Assembly: GCA_018696395.1 (NCBI GenBank)
Contig: JABHQR010000020.1
Span: 53,447 to 117,446, forward strand
Source of the DNA: an archaeon
GTDB taxonomy: Archaea; Nanobdellota; Nanobdellia; Woesearchaeales; GW2011-AR9
Length of the DNA stretch: 64,000 nt
Reading direction: 5' to 3'
Part shown: one piece after another, positions 47,820-57,001 of the stretch
How the letters are laid out: each line of letters starts with the position of its first letter
Numbering within the stretch: the first letter of the stretch is position 1
The notes under the pieces: generated by a model
Seen by the model: only the letters and a program-made list of their open reading frames with translations
What the model was told of the DNA's origin: nothing
Database searches by the model: none
Program-made: the position numbers and the translations under genes

Positions 47820-48086
47820 TTACTCTTCTTTCTTTTCTTCCTGAACTACTTCTTCCTTTTTCTTGCTACTAAATTCAGTATAACCTGTCTTCCCACAAGT
47901 TTTTCTTTCTTTATGATTAGCTAAGAAATCTCCAGGAGATTTTGGTGAGTACTGATTCTTTCGAACAATTTTATCACCACTAATATCGTATAATTGGTAA
48001 AGTTTTCTAGTACCTTTTTTCTTATCAGCAGCTGCTGATTTTTTATCTTTACCTTTTGATGCTCCTTTTCCGCCTTTTTTTGCCAT
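47820..48086 (-). CDS. rps27ae: Ribosomal protein eS27A (S27ae), zinc site degraded
   Basis: 88 residues. After a Lys-rich N-terminal extension (about 25 residues) comes KLYQLYDISGDKIVRKNQ, then a region where the standard CPRCG is YSPKSPG and the standard CGKCGYTE is CGKTGYTEF. Three of four zinc Cys are therefore lost while surrounding residues, including GYTE, stay. The acidic/basic C-terminal tail is extra. It is the last ribosomal gene in the Rpo7-Spt4-eS24-eS27 operon. Confidence 0.85.
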   Translation of the reverse strand: MAKKGGKGASKGKDKKSAAADKKKGTRKLYQLYDISGDKIVRKNQYSPKSPGDFLANHKERKTCGKTGYTEFSSKKKEEVVQEEKKEE

Positions 48087-48110
48087 ATTTTATTCACCAA
48101 TAATTTAGAT

Positions 48111-48527
48111 TTATTCTTTCTTTTCTTCAGTAGCTTCAGGTTCAGCGACAGGTTCTACTTTAGCAACCTCTTCAGCTTTTTTAGCTTCTTTCGCTGCCTT
48201 CTTTGCTTCTGCTTCAGAAGCTTTCTTTTCAGCTAATTTTTTAGCTTCTTCTTCAGCTTTCTTTCTCAAATGTTTAGTCATAACTTCATATTTATCTTTA
48301 GACTCTTTGTTTTTGTAAGCTACAGCTTCAAAAACAGCTTTTCTTTGAGAAAATAAAGTGTCAATTTTCTTAATTACCAAAAGAGAATCTTCAACTTTCA
48401 TCTCTTTAGCTAATGCACCTTGTAATTCTTTGTTACTTGGAGTTTTTTTATCAAACTCTAATTCACCTTGTAACCAAGTTCTTTGCATTAAATTGTTCAT
48501 TTCTTTTTTATTGATAGTTACTTGCAT
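48111..48527 (-). CDS. rps24e: Ribosomal protein eS24
   Basis: 138 residues. Core KKTPSNKELQGALAKEM, DSLLVIKKIDTLFSQRKA and EAVAYKNKESKDKYE match S24e. A long Ala/Lys/Glu tail (about residues 85-138) is unusual for archaeal S24e, which ends near residue 100. The position next to spt4 and eS27 is the conserved archaeal order. Confidence 0.88.
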   Translation of the reverse strand: MQVTINKKEMNNLMQRTWLQGELEFDKKTPSNKELQGALAKEMKVEDSLLVIKKIDTLFSQRKAVFEAVAYKNKESKDKYEVMTKHLRKKAEEEAKKLAEKKASEAEAKKAAKEAKKAEEVAKVEPVAEPEATEEKKE

Positions 48528-48556
48528 TATGATTCACCTTCTAAATTTAATTGCAA

Positions 48557-48745
48557 TTATTTAACTTTAATTGCATATTCTCCTTTAACTTTAATATCAA
48601 CTTCTTTTGCAATTAAAGAATTGTTAACGTCTTTAACGAATAATCTTCCTTGCCAACTGGTTGAAAAAGATTCAGATCCACATGAGGGACATTTGTCACC
48701 TTCGACAAATAATTTACATTTTTTACATGCTTTTTTCTTACTCAT
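48557..48745 (-). CDS. spt4: Transcription elongation factor Spt4 (RpoE'')
   Basis: 62 residues. Zinc ribbon CKKCKLFVEGDKCPSCGS with all four Cys, then FSTSWQGRLFVKDVNNS and an ending AIKVK match archaeal Spt4, which pairs with Spt5 on RNA polymerase. Its ATG overlaps the rpo7 stop by 4 nt, so the two are translationally coupled. Confidence 0.93.
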   Translation of the reverse strand: MSKKKACKKCKLFVEGDKCPSCGSESFSTSWQGRLFVKDVNNSLIAKEVDIKVKGEYAIKVK

Positions 48746-49296
48746 TCTTTAGCAACCCCTTTCTTTTTTTCTTCATCTAACCATTCCAATTTGCCAAGAC
48801 CTTCTTGCCTCATACTAAGGCCAATTTTTGGATTTTTTAAGTCTTTAAAACTTACAGCGATAATTCTTGCTCTACAATTGTCACCCACTTTTAAAGTGTG
48901 ATGAGTTTTTTTACCTTGTAAAACTTTATCTTTACTAAAAGACACATAATCGTCCATACTTTGAGAAATGTGTGCCATACCTTCAGACCCACCAAGATCT
49001 AAAAATGCACCAAAATCAGTAATATCTCTAACATTACCAAATACTAATTCGTTCATTTCTGGCCTAAATAATAATAAGTCAAATTCTGTACCATAATAAG
49101 CTGCACCATCACCTGGGATGATTACACCTTCTTCAACATTATAAATATCTAACACAGTAACCACAAAACCTAATTTCTTTGAAACAAAATTTTCATAGGT
49201 AGATTTAACATTAGCTAAAATAGCTTCAGTTTTACCCTTGTCAAACATCTTTGGTGGTACTCTTATGAAATCTTTTACACGAACTCTGTAGAACAT
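48742..49296 (-). CDS. rpo7: RNA polymerase subunit Rpo7 (E')
   Basis: 184 residues. The N-terminal tip domain starts MFYRVRVKDFIRVPPKMF; the S1 domain is VRDITDFGAFLDLGGSEGMAHIS with KIGLSMRQEGLGK at the end. This is the stalk subunit that pairs with Rpo4. GGAGG lies close upstream of the ATG. First gene of the Rpo7-Spt4-eS24-eS27 unit. Confidence 0.95.
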   Translation of the reverse strand: MFYRVRVKDFIRVPPKMFDKGKTEAILANVKSTYENFVSKKLGFVVTVLDIYNVEEGVIIPGDGAAYYGTEFDLLLFRPEMNELVFGNVRDITDFGAFLDLGGSEGMAHISQSMDDYVSFSKDKVLQGKKTHHTLKVGDNCRARIIAVSFKDLKNPKIGLSMRQEGLGKLEWLDEEKKKGVAKE

Positions 49297-49427
49297 GTTT
49301 TTGCCCTCCTAAATATCATTTTAATATAATATTAATGATAATGTTCAATTCTGATAGATTATTTATAAAGCTTTTGCTTGATAGTCGGTGAATTAATAAC
49401 TTGAAATACTAAGAATCAAAATTTAAT

Positions 49428-50090
49428 TTACTTATTTAAACCTAACTTTTTCAATTTTCGACATACTGTTTCTGGTCTTAAACAAATTCTACCTGCTAAT
49501 TCTTTAGTAGATTCTTTTTTATTTTTTAAATGATATTGAAAATATTCTTTCTCAAAAGCAATTTCAGCTTCTTTCCAAGTCATTTCTTGATCAGGAATAG
49601 AAAAAGCTATATTTTTACTTAATTTAGGAATGTCTTGGTAAATTTTTTCAATTTTTTCTTCATTAATAAGGCCTTTATATTGGTCAAAACTAGATCGAAT
49701 AATATTATCTACGTACTTTTCATGTTCATCCCTTAAACTATAACTTTTCATTTCTAAACGGTCTACATGAATTCCTAACTCTTTAATTGCCCGATGAATA
49801 GATCTTCTGTTAATTCCCAAAAATTTGGCAAGTAAACTTATGTTACCTCGATATTTAATAAGTTCCCTTCTTAGAAAATCTGCTTTAAACTTTTTCTTAG
49901 CATCTTCAAAAGGAAGACTGAAATGAATGAAAGAATCTAAACTTGATTGACTTAACCGGTCACTAATATCTTCTTCAATTTTGGGAATTTTTAGACCCCA
50001 ATGTTTTTCCATACTTTGGCCAATAAGAGGAATTACTTTATCTTTGATAGCTGCTTCTAGACCTTTACGTTTTTTACCTTTATCTTCCAT
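49428..50090 (-). CDS. Tandem Fis-type HTH protein
   Basis: 220 residues. Two HTH units of the NtrC C-terminal (Fis/HTH_8) type: KADFLRRELIKYRGNISLLA with FLGINRRSIHRAIKELGI, and FEKEYFQYHLKNKKESTKEL with RICLRPETVCRKLKKLGL. A linker of about 70 residues separates them, and there is no AAA or receiver domain. Fis-type HTHs are typical of bacteria, so transfer is likely. It may bind DNA as a one-chain dimer-like protein. Confidence 0.8.
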   Translation of the reverse strand: MEDKGKKRKGLEAAIKDKVIPLIGQSMEKHWGLKIPKIEEDISDRLSQSSLDSFIHFSLPFEDAKKKFKADFLRRELIKYRGNISLLAKFLGINRRSIHRAIKELGIHVDRLEMKSYSLRDEHEKYVDNIIRSSFDQYKGLINEEKIEKIYQDIPKLSKNIAFSIPDQEMTWKEAEIAFEKEYFQYHLKNKKESTKELAGRICLRPETVCRKLKKLGLNK

Positions 50091-50178
50091 CTTGATTAAG
50101 AAAAAGTATTGGAGAGAGAGTTATAAAGTTTTTGGAGAAGAAAGATAATAAAAAACAATTAAAATAATTACTTTTACT

Positions 50179-51663
50179 TTAACTACTTACCCACTCAACA
50201 TAAGCTAATAAGATTTCTTCTGAACTGTATTCTGGATGTGGCGAACTTAGCACAACCTTACCATCACCATATTGACCAGCAACTACTGCTGCCTCACCAG
50301 ATATGGCGTAATTCGTTAAGCTTGAATCTAAATCATCGTTAAAACTTAGAAGAATATCTTCAGTAGAAGTAGTAAATATCGGACCACCTGCATAAGTAAT
50401 ATCTACAATATCACTTACTGTATAATCATTAAAAATTTCATGTTCCATTTCTACTTCATGACCTAAACTTACAGCAGAACCAACATAATAACTTACCCAA
50501 TCACTATACTCATATACATTTACATCTAATAAACCCATCATACTAGGATAAGGAACGTTCACCCCATCATAATAAAAGTTATTTCCTGCAATCAAAGTCC
50601 CACCACAGATTCCAATGTATCCTCCACCATTATCAACAAAATTTTGGATAGTTGCCCCTATTGAAGCATCCGCAAGTAAATCATAATAAGAATCACTCCC
50701 ACCAGGATAAATTATTAAATCATAATCATCAGTTAAACTAGAAGTTATATCTAAAGCGTCCATTTCTTCAACAATATGGCCTGCATCGTCTAACGCTGAA
50801 ACAATGTAACTAACTCCAGAACTGGAAGTTGAAACTACAACAATATTTTTAGCTTTTTCACCTAAAGCTAAGTAAGTTATTTCTTCAGTAGTATGAACAC
50901 CATCAAAACCATTAAATTCACTTAAACTAATTTCAAAACTTGTTTCAGTAACATTAGTTATCAAAATTGTCACCATATCAGATTCATTTTCAGTGTTAAT
51001 GTCAGCAATAATGGTTGGAATTTCTAAGAATGTTTCGTCAAAAGTTACAGTCTCCCAATTATTATCAACATCAATTTTACCAAATTCAGTATAAGATAAA
51101 TTATCGTTATCATCAAAAGCAACATAAGCTATCATTTCGTTAGGATGTCTCCCATCAAAACCTGTTGCTTCTTCCATCCTAAGATCAAATGAAGTACTTG
51201 TTAAAGATGAGATATCAATCTGAACTGGTTGAAAATTATTGTTAGATTGAACTTCAGCCAAAAAGTAAGGAGGATTACTAAAACTTGTTCTTAAAGGCAT
51301 TGTCCTAGTTGCGACAGGAAATGGTTGTCTTAAATTAGAAAGCCCATTTTCTCCAAATTCTCTAAACTCCATAGCCACCCAACCTAAATTTTCAACATTA
51401 TGGATTAAATCAGTACCAAAATCTTCATCAAACTTAACTTCGAACCCGGTAGTATTAATATTTCTAAGTTTAGTAAACGTTAAATCTGCTTCATTGTAAG
51501 AATTAGTTTGAGTAAATACTAGAGGAATACGACTAAATTCTTCTTCAAATTCAACCCATTTCCAAGAACTGTCAACTTCAACAACACCATAATCCATAGC
51601 ATTGACTAAAGGAATGATTGTAAACATTGTAAACACAATTAAAATTGATAGTAATTTCTTCAT
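50179..51663 (-). CDS. Exported lectin-like repeats fused to an amidotransferase-like (BPL_N) domain
   Basis: 494 residues. A signal peptide (about 1-22) is followed by three repeats that each hold an xWxxVxF strand and end like DGRHPNEMIAYVAF, resembling H-type lectin repeats. From about residue 270, DYDLIIYPGGSDSYYDLL, GGGYIGICGGT (Cys at the nucleophile elbow) and SSPHPEYS match the BPL_N/ThuA class I glutamine-amidotransferase-like fold. Probably binds a surface glycan and acts on or senses it; activity is inference. Confidence 0.7.
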   Translation of the reverse strand: MKKLLSILIVFTMFTIIPLVNAMDYGVVEVDSSWKWVEFEEEFSRIPLVFTQTNSYNEADLTFTKLRNINTTGFEVKFDEDFGTDLIHNVENLGWVAMEFREFGENGLSNLRQPFPVATRTMPLRTSFSNPPYFLAEVQSNNNFQPVQIDISSLTSTSFDLRMEEATGFDGRHPNEMIAYVAFDDNDNLSYTEFGKIDVDNNWETVTFDETFLEIPTIIADINTENESDMVTILITNVTETSFEISLSEFNGFDGVHTTEEITYLALGEKAKNIVVVSTSSSGVSYIVSALDDAGHIVEEMDALDITSSLTDDYDLIIYPGGSDSYYDLLADASIGATIQNFVDNGGGYIGICGGTLIAGNNFYYDGVNVPYPSMMGLLDVNVYEYSDWVSYYVGSAVSLGHEVEMEHEIFNDYTVSDIVDITYAGGPIFTTSTEDILLSFNDDLDSSLTNYAISGEAAVVAGQYGDGKVVLSSPHPEYSSEEILLAYVEWVSS

Positions 51664-51729
51664 GAATTATTCAAACTAAAGATACTTTAAAGATTTATTG
51701 CTAGAAAGATAATTTTTAAAAATATTTGT

Positions 51730-52149
51730 TTACTTACTTTCAACTTCTTTCCCGATACCGAACAGTTCTAAATGAGATAAGAAACCTAAAGAAAACATGT
51801 AAAATAACAATAATATAGAAAATATTTGGAAGTAAATAATATGTGGTTCAACATACCTCAACAAAAAATATGCTGGGACAATCAATAATAAGTGTAAATA
51901 CCAACTTGAAACATAATGTTTACGAAAATCAAAATATACTATAAAAGATGTGATTATTAAGAAGATTAACATTAAATAATATTCTTTGTGGATAAAAAAT
52001 AAATAAGGTAATAAAAATAATAAAAATATTAAAGAAAATTTTCTTAACAAAGAAAAATATTTTTTAAAATCATCAACTTCTTCCAAAGCAATCATTGAAA
52101 CTAAAAATCCAAAAAAGAATCCAATTACCGGAACAAGAATTCTTAGCAT
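51730..52149 (-). CDS. Small polytopic membrane protein
   Basis: 139 residues with four or five hydrophobic helices, Phe/Leu/Tyr-rich. Its ATG overlaps the stop of the DHH gene upstream by one base (TAATG), so it is translationally coupled with that phosphoesterase. Function unknown. Confidence 0.6.
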   Translation of the reverse strand: MLRILVPVIGFFFGFLVSMIALEEVDDFKKYFSLLRKFSLIFLLFLLPYLFFIHKEYYLMLIFLIITSFIVYFDFRKHYVSSWYLHLLLIVPAYFLLRYVEPHIIYFQIFSILLLFYMFSLGFLSHLELFGIGKEVESK

Positions 52150-53351
52150 TATTTCTTGACCTCTTTCTTAACTTTTTTCTTTGAATGTTTAGATGATTTT
52201 TCAGGATTAGTTTTATTCTTAACAGATTTCCCCACACTTTTAGGTTTAGATTGTTTAGTATGATCTTTCTTAACTTTAACAACTTTTTTCTTAACGACTT
52301 TCTTTTTGCAAGGATAATCTTTGTCAATCTCTTGTTTAAAGTAATTTAAGAAATGTTCCCAATCATGCTCTTCAATTACAGCCCCACAAGCATTAGGATG
52401 GCCACCACCTTTACCTTCAACTTTTTCTAAAGTTCTTTTCAGTGCATCTCTGATGTTAAATTTGGCACGTAAACTTACTTTCATTGAACCATTACTTTTC
52501 CTAGCAATGATAACTACTTTTTTAGGATTTTTTGTTGATAGTTCATTTGACAGATATGCAGTAAAAGACCATTTATTATCATTATATTCGTAAAGTAAAA
52601 GTTTACTTCTAGTTTTTTTGCTTTGAGCAAATTGATACATTTTTTGATATTCAACATCAATTTTCTGGAAACGTTTCCATAAATATTTCCCCTTTGAAGT
52701 TTCTTGGTTAAGTATTTCGTAAGGTGTTTTTATTCGAGTTAAAATATTAATACATTTTCTAACTTCACTACTTTTACCTTTTAATAAAAATCTGAACACC
52801 CTTTCTAATTCACCAATTTGATCTTTGAACAAAGCATCACCAATTTCAGATTTTTTATCCATTAAGTCAGGATATCTTTTCAGAAATTCATTTTTAAAAT
52901 CAGGGATCATATAGTCAGATAAACAACCTAACATGGCCAACCATAACTTATCAGGGTTAGGATTAACTTGGTAAGCCATTCTGGTAGTTGGAATGTAAGC
53001 TTCAGGATCATTTTTACGCGGATTGTAATATTTTACATTGTTACGTTTCAGAACTTCATGATGGTCTACCCAATATACAGGAACTTTAATTTGGTCAATG
53101 AAATCTTGTTCAACAATAGGTGTATCAAGAATAAACACAGAATCAAATTGGTACAAATGGATCAATTTAATGAAATTTGCATCAACACTAGAAGAAGTTT
53201 TTAGAATAACACCTCTTCCTTCTTTAACATAATCGTATAATAATAAGAATGAACATAAACCATCTGGATCATCATCATATATGAATAATGGGCTTTTGAA
53301 ACTTTGTAATGCTTCCCTTATTTCCTTAACTTCTTTCGTGCTTAACATCAA
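52149..53351 (-). CDS. DHH/DHHA1-family phosphoesterase (RecJ/GAN-like)
   Basis: 400 residues. DHH motifs: FIYDDDPDG, FILDTP, WVDHHEV; the DHHA1 motif GKGGGHPNACGA is at the end of the core. This family includes archaeal single-stranded exonucleases (RecJ/GAN) and nanoRNases; substrate undetermined. The last 60 residues are a Lys/Ser-rich tail, likely for nucleic-acid binding. Confidence 0.88.
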   Translation of the reverse strand: MMLSTKEVKEIREALQSFKSPLFIYDDDPDGLCSFLLLYDYVKEGRGVILKTSSSVDANFIKLIHLYQFDSVFILDTPIVEQDFIDQIKVPVYWVDHHEVLKRNNVKYYNPRKNDPEAYIPTTRMAYQVNPNPDKLWLAMLGCLSDYMIPDFKNEFLKRYPDLMDKKSEIGDALFKDQIGELERVFRFLLKGKSSEVRKCINILTRIKTPYEILNQETSKGKYLWKRFQKIDVEYQKMYQFAQSKKTRSKLLLYEYNDNKWSFTAYLSNELSTKNPKKVVIIARKSNGSMKVSLRAKFNIRDALKRTLEKVEGKGGGHPNACGAVIEEHDWEHFLNYFKQEIDKDYPCKKKVVKKKVVKVKKDHTKQSKPKSVGKSVKNKTNPEKSSKHSKKKVKKEVKK

Positions 53352-53499
53352 TTAATAGTAAATTGTTAGGGTTTTTAAAGGTTAGTGTTTAGAAAAGGAA
53401 AAATAAATAATTCCAACTATAAAGTAATTTTTGTCAACAAAGTAATATTCATTCTAAAACTATACATATAACTTGTACTTGAACAAAGGAGGTAAAATA

Positions 53500-53841
53500 A
53501 TGGAAAATTACAACACTAAATTTAATGTAAGCCGTTATGATTTACAGTTGGAAACATGTACTTGGTATTGGGAAGGTGGAGGCCCTGGATGTCAAATAGA
53601 TGAAATGCCAGGAACATTTTTAGAAAGTAAACTTCGAATTAATGATATTAAAAACCCATCCACACTGGAAGCATTGGCACTAGAATTACGAATGAAAGAG
53701 ATATACAAACACAAAATGGAAATCACTCGCCACCCAGAAGGTTATGCAGAACTGTACCATAAAGATTTAGTTAAAAAAGTTGAAAATAACCCAGAAAGAT
53801 ATGTTAAAAATTTAAGACAATTAGTAAAAAAATGTCTTTAA
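53500..53841 (+). CDS. Hypothetical protein
   Basis: 113 residues from ATG 53500; GGAGGT just upstream fits this start, and the in-frame TTG at 53473 is rejected. Begins MENYNTKFNVSRYDLQ and has WYWEGGGPGCQIDEMPG, no recognised family. It is alone between two minus-strand genes, with its own promoter (CTATACATATAA at about 53459-53470). Confidence 0.5.
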   Translation: MENYNTKFNVSRYDLQLETCTWYWEGGGPGCQIDEMPGTFLESKLRINDIKNPSTLEALALELRMKEIYKHKMEITRHPEGYAELYHKDLVKKVENNPERYVKNLRQLVKKCL

Positions 53842-53865
53842 TGTTTTTAATTGCAGGGGGAAAAA

Positions 53866-55383
53866 TTAACTCAACCATTCCACAAGTAACCTAACACCAG
53901 CTCCAGTTCCATATTTAGGCAAGTAATATTTGGACTCTTTCAAGAAAGCAGTTCCCGCAATATCCAAATGTGCCCAAGGAGTTTTCTTTACGAAATGACT
54001 TAAGAACACTGCCCCTTCAACTGTACCTGCTGCACGTTCTCGACCAATATTCCTGATATCAGAAATATCCCCATCAACAATACCCATATAATCATCCCAC
54101 ATAGGTAACCGCCATACTCTATCGCCAGTTTTGTTTGCAGCGCAAGTTAATTCCTTAACAAGATCATCATCTCTACTCAAAATCCCAGAAGCGTAATGAC
54201 CTAATGCTACTACACAAGCACCAGTAAGTGTTGCTAAATCCACAATTTTTTCAGGTTTATAATTTTTCTCAACAAAAGCTAAAGCATCCGCTAAAATCAA
54301 CCTACCTTCCGCATCAGTGTTACCGATTTCCACAGTTTTACCGTTATACATTTTCAAAATATCATCTGGCCGGTACGCTTTGGATCCAGTCATATTTTCA
54401 CAAGTAGGAATAACACCAATAACTCTTTTCTTTAAACCTAATTTAGAAACTATTTTCAAAGTTGAAATAACTGCTGCTGCACCAGACATATCACTTTTCA
54501 TAGTACTAATGTAACTGCTAGGTTTTAAGTTTAAACCACCCGCATCAAAAGTAATACCTTTACCAACAAGTGCGATTGATTCTTTTGCACCAGCCGGATT
54601 ATAATCAATAACAATTAACCTAGCACCTTTAGCACTACCACTACTTACCGCTAAAATCCCACCAAATTTACCTTTAACTAATTCTTTATCACCTAAAACC
54701 CTTACCTTAACTTTAGAAGATTTTAACCTCAAAGCTTCTTTAGAAAAATAACTTGGACCTAAAATATTCGGAGGTAAATTAACTAAATCACGACAATAAT
54801 TGGTACCTTCTGCTACAATCACCGCATTCTTTACTGCACTTTCAATTTCTTTATTTTCAGATTTAACATAAATTAATAATTCTTCAATTTTACAACCATT
54901 ACTATTTTTCTTAGTTTTAAGTTGATCAAATTTATAATCAGACAATAAAGTTGATTCAGTTATTGCAAACACTTTATCCATTTCAGTAACACCACAATTT
55001 TTACTATTAGCGCAACAACCAGTTAACTTCACATCTGAAACTAAACTAAGTAAAGATATGTAACTTTTTAATTTCAATGATTTGGTTTTAGAATATGCGA
55101 CCGAACTAATTCTTCGTAATAATTCTAAATCAAACTTTTCTTTTTTACCTAACCCCAACATTAAAACTTGTTTAGCATAAATCTCTTTAACACCATTAAG
55201 AACATAACATTCACCAAATTTTGCTTTGAAAATTTTATTTTTAGATGATTGTTTATATTTGTTAACAAAATCTTTTCCTAACAAAGAGATGATTTCTCGG
55301 TTATTTTCAGTCTCAAACAGTGGAACAATTAGTAAGTCTGCCCTTAATTTCTTAAAATTTTTAGAATATAGTTTAATTTTCAT
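53866..55383 (-). CDS. pepA: Leucyl aminopeptidase (M17 family)
   Basis: 505 residues. The dinuclear metal and catalytic motifs are VGKGITFDAGGLNLKP, MKSDMSGAAAV and NTDAEGRLILADAL; the C-terminal half is the M17 catalytic domain, the N-terminal ~170 residues the regulatory domain. Degrades peptides for amino acid recycling. Bacterial-type family; widespread in DPANN by transfer. Confidence 0.93.
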   Translation of the reverse strand: MKIKLYSKNFKKLRADLLIVPLFETENNREIISLLGKDFVNKYKQSSKNKIFKAKFGECYVLNGVKEIYAKQVLMLGLGKKEKFDLELLRRISSVAYSKTKSLKLKSYISLLSLVSDVKLTGCCANSKNCGVTEMDKVFAITESTLLSDYKFDQLKTKKNSNGCKIEELLIYVKSENKEIESAVKNAVIVAEGTNYCRDLVNLPPNILGPSYFSKEALRLKSSKVKVRVLGDKELVKGKFGGILAVSSGSAKGARLIVIDYNPAGAKESIALVGKGITFDAGGLNLKPSSYISTMKSDMSGAAAVISTLKIVSKLGLKKRVIGVIPTCENMTGSKAYRPDDILKMYNGKTVEIGNTDAEGRLILADALAFVEKNYKPEKIVDLATLTGACVVALGHYASGILSRDDDLVKELTCAANKTGDRVWRLPMWDDYMGIVDGDISDIRNIGRERAAGTVEGAVFLSHFVKKTPWAHLDIAGTAFLKESKYYLPKYGTGAGVRLLVEWLS

Positions 55384-55452
55384 ATATAAAAGTAAAATGC
55401 TTAATTATTTAAAGTTTGTTATGTATGGGAAAAAAAGTTAAAAAAAAATAGT

Positions 55453-55782
55453 TCAATCTTCGAACTCAGAATATTTCAAATTCAAACCATAAGATTTCTC
55501 AACAGGATATTTTTTCTCGTTTTCTTTCATTTTTTCTTCAAACCAATGCATAATGTCAATATCTAACACATCAGATAAACGAAGTAGGATGTTAAGGACG
55601 TCTGCTAGTTCTTTAGCTAACTCTTCTTTATTAAATTCAGTTTTGAACCGGAATGGCTCAAGTACTTCAGTTGCTTCGAGAACTAAAGCTATTGCTAAAT
55701 CCTTGGGATTATGATATTGTTCCCAGTCACGTTCCTTGCTAAATGCCCTAGTTCTATCCTTCAGAGATGTAATTTCATTCAT
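55453..55782 (-). CDS. MazG-like nucleotide pyrophosphohydrolase
   Basis: 109 residues from ATG 55782 (GTG at 55791 lies at the ribosome site). DLAIALVLEATEVLEPFRF holds the helix with metal-binding Glu residues, and ELAKELADVLNILLRLSDVL the second. This fits the XTP3TPA/dCTPase-like all-alpha NTP pyrophosphatases that clean non-canonical dNTPs. Overlaps the upstream gene by 8 nt, same strand. Confidence 0.85.
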   Translation of the reverse strand: MNEITSLKDRTRAFSKERDWEQYHNPKDLAIALVLEATEVLEPFRFKTEFNKEELAKELADVLNILLRLSDVLDIDIMHWFEEKMKENEKKYPVEKSYGLNLKYSEFED

Positions 55783-56128
55783 TTTCTCCACCCAATTTTT
55801 TAACTAAATAATCAAGTATATTAATGAGATTTTTATTAGAAGAACTTATTCTCAATGTACCTGGAATTTCTGTATTGATATATTTGTGATCACCATACAT
55901 CATTGAAAAGTAACCACCATTCAATTCAACTTTTTTATTTTCAATATAAGCTTCAGTGTATTCTAGGTAAAACCTTTCTGCTTGATATACCCTCGTAAAA
56001 ATTGTTTTATTAGATCTTCTTTTATTAGTACAATAGATATAATCAAGATTATATTCTTCTAATAATAACTCTAAAGTTTTTTCCGCTAAGGGGCCTATTA
56101 TTTCAATTTTCGACCCATTTTTTACCAT
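55775..56128 (-). CDS. Hypothetical protein
   Basis: 117 residues. Mixed alpha/beta: IEIIGPLAEKTLELLLEEYNLDYI then several Tyr-rich strands, no known motif. Overlaps the MazG-like gene, so they form one operon. GGAGG lies just upstream of the ATG. Confidence 0.5.
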   Translation of the reverse strand: MVKNGSKIEIIGPLAEKTLELLLEEYNLDYIYCTNKRRSNKTIFTRVYQAERFYLEYTEAYIENKKVELNGGYFSMMYGDHKYINTEIPGTLRISSSNKNLINILDYLVKKLGGENE

Positions 56129-56239
56129 TTTTGTCCTCCAACCTCAAAACACAAAAATAAAAAGCTAAATCACTCTTAATGATTATCCCCCCACCAGTAA
56201 GGGAAAATTTTAAATAAAATAAAATAAAAATAACTTAGA

Positions 56240-56974
56240 ATGGAGATACCATTACTCACATCAGGAGAATCAAAAGTATATCAAGCATTAATAGAATTAG
56301 GTGAAACTTCAGTAGGTAATATCTTAAAATTTTCTAGTGTTTCTCATTCAAAAATTTATGATATTTTAAAGAGATTATCTAACAAAGGGTTAGTAAGTTC
56401 TATTAATAAGAATGGAAGACAATATTTTTCTGCTGCCAATCCTAAACAGTTAAAAAATCTAATCACCAAAGAAGAACAAGAGTTAGCTAAAAATAAAAAA
56501 CAGATCATGCAAATGATTAAAAAATTAAAAGTTAGACAAAATATTTCAAAACCAACAAGTGTATTAAATTCTTATGAAGGAATTAATGGGATGAAAACAG
56601 TGTTAGAATTTGTTTTAGATAATATTGAAAAAGGAGAAGAAATTTTAATTTTAGGATCTCCTAAGAAAATAGGTAATCAGGCAGGAGGTTATCTTAAAGA
56701 ATGGCAACAAAAAAGAATTAAGCTAAAAAACAAATGTAAAATAATTACTGATTTAGACTCTTCTTCTTGGGAAGAAAATTGGTGGAAAAAAAGTAAGAAA
56801 AACAAATTAACTTATACAAAAAAATCTTCTTCAATATCTCCAGCATATTTTGTAATTACAAAGAATTTAGTAGTAACTATTTATTTCTCAGACATAATAA
56901 TCTCTATCTATGTTGATCACAAAGAGATTGCAAAAAAGTATTGTGATTTCTTTGATATAATTTGGAAAGCATAA
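56240..56974 (+). CDS. TrmB-family transcription regulator
   Basis: 244 residues. The N-terminal winged helix (TSGESKVYQALIELGETSVG, SHSKIYDILKRLSNKGLV) is followed by a coiled coil and a PLD-like domain (YEGINGMKTVLEFVLDNIE, EILILGSPKK). Shorter and less conserved at the C-terminus than the paralogue at 29663. It faces the Fe-S gene cluster across a short gap. Confidence 0.85.
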   Translation: MEIPLLTSGESKVYQALIELGETSVGNILKFSSVSHSKIYDILKRLSNKGLVSSINKNGRQYFSAANPKQLKNLITKEEQELAKNKKQIMQMIKKLKVRQNISKPTSVLNSYEGINGMKTVLEFVLDNIEKGEEILILGSPKKIGNQAGGYLKEWQQKRIKLKNKCKIITDLDSSSWEENWWKKSKKNKLTYTKKSSSISPAYFVITKNLVVTIYFSDIIISIYVDHKEIAKKYCDFFDIIWKA

Positions 56975-57001
56975 GATATAAAAAAGTAAAAAAAGTAAAA
57001 A

